Made by a program: the position numbers and the translations under genes. From Prevotellaceae bacterium (GTDB lineage: Bacteria; Bacteroidota; Bacteroidia; Bacteroidales; Bacteroidaceae): DNA of 10,759 bases. This document shows, piece by piece, positions 7,245 to 10,759 of this stretch (the stretch's first letter is position 1; each line of letters starts with the position of its first letter). The notes under the pieces are model-generated. The model worked only from the letters and a program-made list of their open reading frames with translations. It was not told the DNA's origin and searched no databases. The DNA lies in NCBI GenBank assembly GCA_022508685.1, contig JAFLUS010000036.1, positions 1-10,759 of the forward strand. Reading direction: 5' to 3'.

Positions 7245-7814
7245 TTATTTAGCACTTGCTGACTTACCAGATTTTCTTCTAATCTCTTCGCCTTGGAAAC
7301 GAATACCCTTACCTTTGTAGGGCTCCGGTTTACGGAATGAGCGAATCTTCGCACAAACCAAACCAAGCAATTGCTTGTCACAAGATTCGAGCATGATGAG
7401 AGGATCCTGGTTTCTCTCTGACTTTGTTTCCACTTTAATCTCCTTGGGTACTTCGAACACAATCGCGTGAGAATAACCAAGAGCAAATTCCAACAGGTTG
7501 CCAGTGTTCGATACACGATAACCCACACCCACCAACTGGAGTGTTTTCTTGTATCCTTCGGACACACCGACTACCATATTGTTTACAAGAGCACGGTACA
7601 ATCCGTGGAACGCGTGGCGTTGTTTTGGATTGTCAGTCATCAACTCTGTGTTTTCTTCCATTGTCAACGTTCCGTCCTCAATTGTAACCTTAATCGCAGG
7701 ATTTACATATTGTGAGAGTTCACCTTTAGGACCTTTAACGATTACAATGTCATCCTTATGAGTAACAGTTACTCCTGCAGGAATACTAATAGGCAATTTA
7801 CCAATTCTAGACAT
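7245..7814 (-). CDS. rplF: 50S ribosomal protein L6
   Basis: L6 lies near the GTPase centre of the large subunit and contacts the sarcin-ricin loop. The 189-aa sequence starts [17 protein letters not shown] and shows the two homologous L6 domains: about 1-82 and about 83-175. [19 protein letters not shown] marks the second, and the C-terminal signature [14 protein letters not shown] is present. The tail [12 protein letters not shown] is basic. The start carries a strong SD (7822..7827) 7 nt upstream, in the 15-nt gap after rpsH. rplR follows at 17 nt. Confidence 0.98.
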   Translation of the reverse strand: MSRIGKLPISIPAGVTVTHKDDIVIVKGPKGELSQYVNPAIKVTIEDGTLTMEENTELMTDNPKQRHAFHGLYRALVNNMVVGVSEGYKKTLQLVGVGYRVSNTGNLLEFALGYSHAIVFEVPKEIKVETKSERNQDPLIMLESCDKQLLGLVCAKIRSFRKPEPYKGKGIRFQGEEIRRKSGKSASAK

Positions 7815-7821
7815 TATATAT

Positions 7822-7827
7822 CCTCCT
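7822..7827 (-). promoter_or_regulatory. Strong Shine-Dalgarno for rplF
   Basis: The minus strand reads AGGAGG, 7 nt before the rplF ATG and 2 nt after the rpsH stop. Spacing and sequence match the ideal SD. Nearly all other starts in the window lack one. Confidence 0.85.
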
Positions 7828-7829
7828 AA

Positions 7830-8225
7830 TTAATATACATAACAAAGAACTTCGCCACCGATTTTCAGTTCGGCTGCTTCTTTATCTGTCATTACACCTT
7901 TGGATGTAGATAAGATTGCAATACCCAATCCATTGATGACGCGAGGCATGTCTTTGTAACCCGTGTACTTACGGAGACCCGGGCGTGACACGCGCGTCAA
8001 GTTTTGAATTGCGCTCACTTTCGTTTCCGAATCATACTTAAGCGCAATTTTAATTGTACCTTGAGGACCTTCCTCAATGAACTTGTAGTTCAGTACATAA
8101 CCTTTGTCGAAGAGGATTTTCGTAATCTCCTTCTTCAGGTTTGAGGCTGGAACTTCCACGACTTTGTGCTTTGCCATAATCGCGTTGCGCAACCTCGTCA
8201 GATAATCTGCTATAGGATCTGTCAT
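7830..8225 (-). CDS. rpsH: 30S ribosomal protein S8
   Basis: S8 binds helix 21 of 16S rRNA and is a key protein of central-domain assembly; in E. coli it also represses the spc operon. The 131-aa sequence starts MTDPIADYLTRLRNAI, the family signature, with RVSRPGLRKYTGYKDMPRV in the middle and the conserved ending GGEVLCYVY. Length is normal. The start lies 63 nt after the rpsN stop, the third longest gap here. That gap holds a hairpin whose base ends four nt before this ATG (8230..8264). No SD is seen. Confidence 0.98.
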   Translation of the reverse strand: MTDPIADYLTRLRNAIMAKHKVVEVPASNLKKEITKILFDKGYVLNYKFIEEGPQGTIKIALKYDSETKVSAIQNLTRVSRPGLRKYTGYKDMPRVINGLGIAILSTSKGVMTDKEAAELKIGGEVLCYVY

Positions 8226-8229
8226 GATG

Positions 8230-8264
8230 TTTAAATTAATCGGGATTTCCCGACAATATTTAAA
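8230..8264 (-). promoter_or_regulatory. Putative hairpin at the rpsH (S8) start region
   Basis: On the minus strand a 5-bp GC-rich stem UCGGG/CCCGA (arms 8249..8253 and 8240..8244, loop AAAU) is extended, after an internal loop, by a 7-bp A-U stem UUUAAAU/AUUUAAA (arms 8258..8264 and 8230..8236). The base ends 4 nt before the rpsH ATG, so folding would sit on the ribosome-binding area. There is no U tract, so it is not a terminator. S8 autoregulation is known in E. coli, but there the target is at rplE; a link here is only a guess. Confidence 0.4.
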
Positions 8265-8288
8265 TGATTAAAAAATGAGTTGTTCCAA

Positions 8289-8588
8289 TTACCAACTTGC
8301 CTTCTTAACACCCGGAATCAAACCGGCTGAAGCCATCTCACGGAATTGAATACGCGAAATACCGAACTGACGGATATATCCACGCGGACGTCCTGTGATT
8401 TTGCAACGGTTATGAAGACGAATGGGATTAGCATTCGCGGGAATACTCTGAAGTTTACGAGCTGCTTCATATGCTTCTTCCGGCGTACCGGTTGCGATAA
8501 CCTTCTTCAAGGCTGCACGCTTTGCTGCATATTTTGCTACAAGTTTTGCACGCTTCACTTCGCGAGCTTTCATTGATTCTTTTGCCAT
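8289..8588 (-). CDS. rpsN: 30S ribosomal protein S14 (long, zinc-free type)
   Basis: S14 is a 30S head protein near S3, S10 and S19. The 99-aa product is the long type. It has a Lys/Arg-rich N-terminal half ([17 protein letters not shown]), then [20 protein letters not shown] and the ending [17 protein letters not shown]. The zinc-binding short type (about 61 aa) has CxxC-CxxC; here only one Cys (in HNRCK) is left, so no zinc knuckle can form. Length and sequence are as remembered for Bacteroidota. It starts 8 nt after rplE. Confidence 0.98.
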   Translation of the reverse strand: MAKESMKAREVKRAKLVAKYAAKRAALKKVIATGTPEEAYEAARKLQSIPANANPIRLHNRCKITGRPRGYIRQFGISRIQFREMASAGLIPGVKKASW

Positions 8589-8596
8589 ATCACTTA

Positions 8597-9151
8597 TTAT
8601 TTATTAGCATTCTTAAATGGTAAACCGAAAGCTTTCAGAAGAGCATATCCTTCCGCGTCAGTCTGTGCAGACGTTACGAACGTGATGTTCATACCATTGA
8701 TCTTGTCGACTTGGTCGATGTTGATTTCAGGGAAGATAATTTGCTCCTGAATACCAAGAGTATAATTACCACGTCCGTCAAACTTCGCTTCAATACCCTT
8801 AAAGTCGCGGATACGAGGAAGAGAAACGCGAATCAGACGCTCCAAGAATTCATACATCTTCTGACGACGCAGTGTAACCATCACACCGATAGGCATCTTT
8901 TTACGAAGACGGAAGTTCGAGATGTCTTTCTTCGAAACCGTTGCCACAGGCTTCTGACCCGTGATTTGAGCGATTTCGTTCATTGCGACTTCAATGATCT
9001 TCTTGTCTGCTGTAGCGTCTCCAAGACCTTGATTTACCACGATCTTCTTCAATACAGGGATCTGCATAGGAGAAGAATAGTTGAACTGTTTCATCAATGC
9101 TGGTGCAATCTGCTCAGCATATACATCTTTAAGTTTTGCTGTATTTGCCAT
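8597..9151 (-). CDS. rplE: 50S ribosomal protein L5
   Basis: L5 binds 5S rRNA and forms the intersubunit bridge with S13. The 184-aa sequence contains the family signatures [50 protein letters not shown] and [11 protein letters not shown]. It begins [19 protein letters not shown]. The start ATG overlaps the rplX stop by one base (TAATG), so the two genes are probably translationally coupled. An SD-like AGGAGAGG (9159..9166) lies inside the end of rplX. In E. coli the S8 control site of the spc operon is at this gene's start. Confidence 0.98.
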   Translation of the reverse strand: MANTAKLKDVYAEQIAPALMKQFNYSSPMQIPVLKKIVVNQGLGDATADKKIIEVAMNEIAQITGQKPVATVSKKDISNFRLRKKMPIGVMVTLRRQKMYEFLERLIRVSLPRIRDFKGIEAKFDGRGNYTLGIQEQIIFPEINIDQVDKINGMNITFVTSAQTDAEGYALLKAFGLPFKNANK

Positions 9152-9468
9152 TAGATTTCCTCTCCTGATTTTTTAGCATAACGAACTAACTTACCATTAG
9201 CACCGATTCTGCGGCCAATACGAGTTGCTTCACCAGTCTTCGGGTCTACAACATTCAAATTAGAAATGTGAATAGGTGCCTCTTGCTTAATAATGCCACC
9301 CTGTGGGTGTTGAGCACTGGGCTTTGTGCTTTTGGATACCATATTGATGCCTTCGACAACTGCACGTTGCTCCTTTACCAAGACACGAAGAACTTTGCCC
9401 TTCTGTCCCTTGGAATTGCCGGCATTTACGATAACCGTGTCACCTTTTTTAATATGCAATTTACTCAT
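9151..9468 (-). CDS. rplX: 50S ribosomal protein L24
   Basis: L24 is an assembly-starting large-subunit protein and lies at the exit-tunnel rim. The 105-aa product has an N-terminal KOW motif ([20 protein letters not shown], about 5-24), followed by [23 protein letters not shown] and the usual [17 protein letters not shown]. It starts 19 nt after the rplN stop without an SD. Its TAA shares one base with the rplE ATG. The order rplN-rplX-rplE is the standard start of the spc operon. Confidence 0.98.
   Translation of the reverse strand: MSKLHIKKGDTVIVNAGNSKGQKGKVLRVLVKEQRAVVEGINMVSKSTKPSAQHPQGGIIKQEAPIHISNLNVVDPKTGEATRIGRRIGANGKLVRYAKKSGEEI
9159..9166 (-). promoter_or_regulatory. Shine-Dalgarno-like sequence for rplE
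   Basis: The minus strand reads AGGAGAGG, ending 7 nt before the rplE ATG and lying inside the last codons of rplX. It offers two overlapping GGAG/GAGG matches. Ribosomes ending rplX at the TAATG overlap would be placed next to it, which fits reinitiation. Confidence 0.7.
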
Positions 9469-9487
9469 TACTTTGTCTGTCTTTAAG

Positions 9488-9853
9488 TTAAAGTACTTCA
9501 GTAGCCAAAGAAACCACTTTCATGTTAACAGCACGGAGTTCACGAGCTACAGGACCAAAGATACGGCTTCCTCGCATTTCGCCTGCATTGTTCAGAAGAA
9601 CACAAGCGTTGTCATCGAAACGGATATAGGATCCATCGGGACGACGGATTTCCTTCTTTGTGCGCACAATCAAAGCCTTTGATACTGCTCCCTTCTTCAC
9701 ATCACTGGTCGGGATCGCATTCTTTACTGCTACGACAATCACATCGCCTACGGTTGCATAACGACGCTTTGTACCTCCGAGAACTCGGATGCACAGCACT
9801 TCGCGAGCACCGCTGTTGTCAGCGACTGTCAATCTTGATTCTGTCTGTATCAT
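9488..9853 (-). CDS. rplN: 50S ribosomal protein L14
   Basis: L14 is a subunit-interface protein that forms bridges to the 30S and is the binding site of silencing factor RsfS. The 121-aa sequence starts [20 protein letters not shown], shows the family signature [13 protein letters not shown], and ends [20 protein letters not shown]. Length is normal (about 122). The start is 3 nt after rpsQ; the leader of the gene is the end of rpsQ and has GAAAGAG but no true SD. rplX follows after 19 nt. Confidence 0.98.
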   Translation of the reverse strand: MIQTESRLTVADNSGAREVLCIRVLGGTKRRYATVGDVIVVAVKNAIPTSDVKKGAVSKALIVRTKKEIRRPDGSYIRFDDNACVLLNNAGEMRGSRIFGPVARELRAVNMKVVSLATEVL

Positions 9854-9856
9854 ACT

Positions 9857-10114
9857 TTATTTCGCTCTTTCTACAATTTGTACTAATCTCCATCGCTTGG
9901 TTTTACTCAACGGACGAGTTTCCATAATCAGCACAGTGTCGCCAATATTACACTCGTTCTTCTCATCGTGAGCATGGTATTTCTTCGTCTTGCTAACGAA
10001 CTTACCATAGATAGGGTGCTTTTCCTTGAACTTGGCAGCAACAACTATGGTTTTATCCATCTTGTTGCTTGTAACCACCCCTGTTCTTTGTTTTCTAAGA
10101 TTTCTAACTTCCAT
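9857..10114 (-). CDS. rpsQ: 30S ribosomal protein S17
   Basis: S17 binds the 5' domain of 16S rRNA and is an early assembly protein with an OB fold. With the ATG at 10114 it is 85 aa, beginning [14 protein letters not shown]. The core signature is [23 protein letters not shown], and the ending is [21 protein letters not shown]. The frame also opens at a TTG (10123) that would add MNY, but the ATG agrees with the usual S17 start. It begins 12 nt after rpmC and is followed 3 nt later by rplN. It is the last gene of the S10 operon proper. Confidence 0.97.
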   Translation of the reverse strand: MEVRNLRKQRTGVVTSNKMDKTIVVAAKFKEKHPIYGKFVSKTKKYHAHDEKNECNIGDTVLIMETRPLSKTKRWRLVQIVERAK

Positions 10115-10126
10115 GTAGTTCAAGTT

Positions 10127-10321
10127 TTATTTGTTAAGTTCTCGCTGACGAAGTTCACCTTTCATGCGTGCAATGTCACGACGCAACTTTTTAATCTGAG
10201 AATAATCTTCCAGTGGAGAAATATGATGGTTGAACTTCATGCTATTATAGTTAACAACCTCTGCATCTATCCGTTCTGCCAGTTCGGCAGTCGACAGTTC
10301 TCTAATTTCTGCAATTTTCAT
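10127..10321 (-). CDS. rpmC: 50S ribosomal protein L29
   Basis: L29 is a small helical protein at the exit tunnel and part of the docking site for trigger factor and SRP, next to L23. The 64-aa product starts MKIAEIRELSTAELAERID. The middle is FNHHISPLEDYSQIKKLRRDIARM, which is the typical two-helix hairpin, and the C-terminus KGELRQRELNK is highly charged. Length is normal (about 63). The start is 5 nt after the rplP stop. rpsQ follows at 12 nt. Confidence 0.97.
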   Translation of the reverse strand: MKIAEIRELSTAELAERIDAEVVNYNSMKFNHHISPLEDYSQIKKLRRDIARMKGELRQRELNK

Positions 10322-10326
10322 AATGA

Positions 10327-10758
10327 TTAAGCGTTTTTGTCGTAGTCACGTCTTACAATAAATTTAGTAGTCGTCGGCAATTTTTGTGCACCGAGACGGA
10401 GTGCTTCCTTCGCAATATCATATGAAACGCCTTCAACTTCAAAGAGAATACGTCCGGGCTTTGCAGGGAACACATACTGGTATGGATCACCCTTACCTTT
10501 ACCCATTCGGACGTCTGCAGGCTTCTTGGTGATTGGCTTGTCAGGGAAGATGCGAATCCAAACCTGACCTTGACGCTGCATATAACGTGTTATTGCCACA
10601 CGGGCGGCTTCGATTTGCCGTGCCGTAATCCAGCGTTCCTGAAGCGCCTTGATACCGAAACTACCAAACGCGAGTTCAGTACCGCGGTGTGAAACACCTT
10701 TCCAACGGCCACGACCCTTTTGCGGTCTTCTATATTTTTGTCTTTTTGGCTGTAACAT
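10327..10758 (-). CDS. rplP: 50S ribosomal protein L16
   Basis: L16 lies at the A-site side of the large subunit and helps place aminoacyl-tRNA. The 143-aa sequence starts with the family signature [11 protein letters not shown] and holds [47 protein letters not shown] and [23 protein letters not shown]84 in ADVRMGKG matches E. coli R81, which is hydroxylated there by an oxygenase; whether this organism does so is unknown. The ATG is one base from the right window edge, so the gene is complete but its own start region and rpsC lie outside. rpmC follows after 5 nt. Confidence 0.98.
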   Translation of the reverse strand: MLQPKRQKYRRPQKGRGRWKGVSHRGTELAFGSFGIKALQERWITARQIEAARVAITRYMQRQGQVWIRIFPDKPITKKPADVRMGKGKGDPYQYVFPAKPGRILFEVEGVSYDIAKEALRLGAQKLPTTTKFIVRRDYDKNA

Positions 10759-10759
10759 A

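Noticed and set aside
7241..7567. Second minus-strand open frame inside rplF
   Set aside because: It overlaps rplF in another frame with a Trp/Arg/Cys-rich translation; rplF explains the region fully.
1..10759. A hidden new system (defence, mobile or biosynthetic) within the window
   Set aside because: Every stretch is filled by conserved translation, secretion and transcription genes in canonical order; no extra gene, inverted repeat pair or foreign insertion is visible.

Overview
The window is a continuous block of ribosomal-protein and housekeeping genes, all read from the minus strand. It matches the end of the bacterial S10 operon, the whole spc operon and the alpha operon, run together. 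The likely source is Bacteroidota, order Bacteroidales, possibly a Prevotella-like lineage. Support for this comes from: (i) secY followed directly by map, infA and rpmJ with no adk; (ii) the long 99-residue zinc-free S14 and a zinc-free L36; (iii) L17 with a long basic then Ala/Pro/Glu-rich tail; (iv) mostly AT-rich start regions without Shine-Dalgarno (SD) sequences. The genus is an inference from remembered protein sequences, not a search.

In transcription order (high to low coordinate) the genes are: rplP (L16), rpmC (L29), rpsQ (S17) from the S10 part; rplN (L14), rplX (L24), rplE (L5), rpsN (S14), rpsH (S8), rplF (L6), rplR (L18), rpsE (S5), rpmD (L30), rplO (L15), secY from the spc part; then map, infA, rpmJ (L36), rpsM (S13), rpsK (S11), rpsD (S4), rpoA, rplQ (L17). 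A strong intrinsic terminator follows rplQ at 8..47. rpmD and rpmJ are short genes found by direct translation. For rpsQ, rpsK and map an internal ATG is a better start than the in-frame TTG upstream. No gene is truncated by the window: rplP starts one base from the right edge.

Most gene junctions are 2-20 nt, which fits one polycistronic message. Products work together in ribosome assembly (15 proteins of both subunits plus L16, L29, S17 and L36), initiation (IF1), N-terminal Met removal (Map), membrane insertion and secretion (SecY), and transcription (RpoA).

The only non-coding stretches with visible structure are the rpsK-rpsD gap (104 nt), the rpsN-rpsH gap (63 nt) and the infA-rpmJ gap (66 nt). 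The rpsK-rpsD gap folds on paper into a long interrupted helix ending just before the S4 start codon, so it is a good candidate for a ribosomal-protein leader. I see no mobile element, CRISPR, tRNA, rRNA or novel gene system; no gene-free stretch exceeds about 105 nt. The window is a conserved core region, and the points of interest are in RNA structure, start-site signals and protein details.
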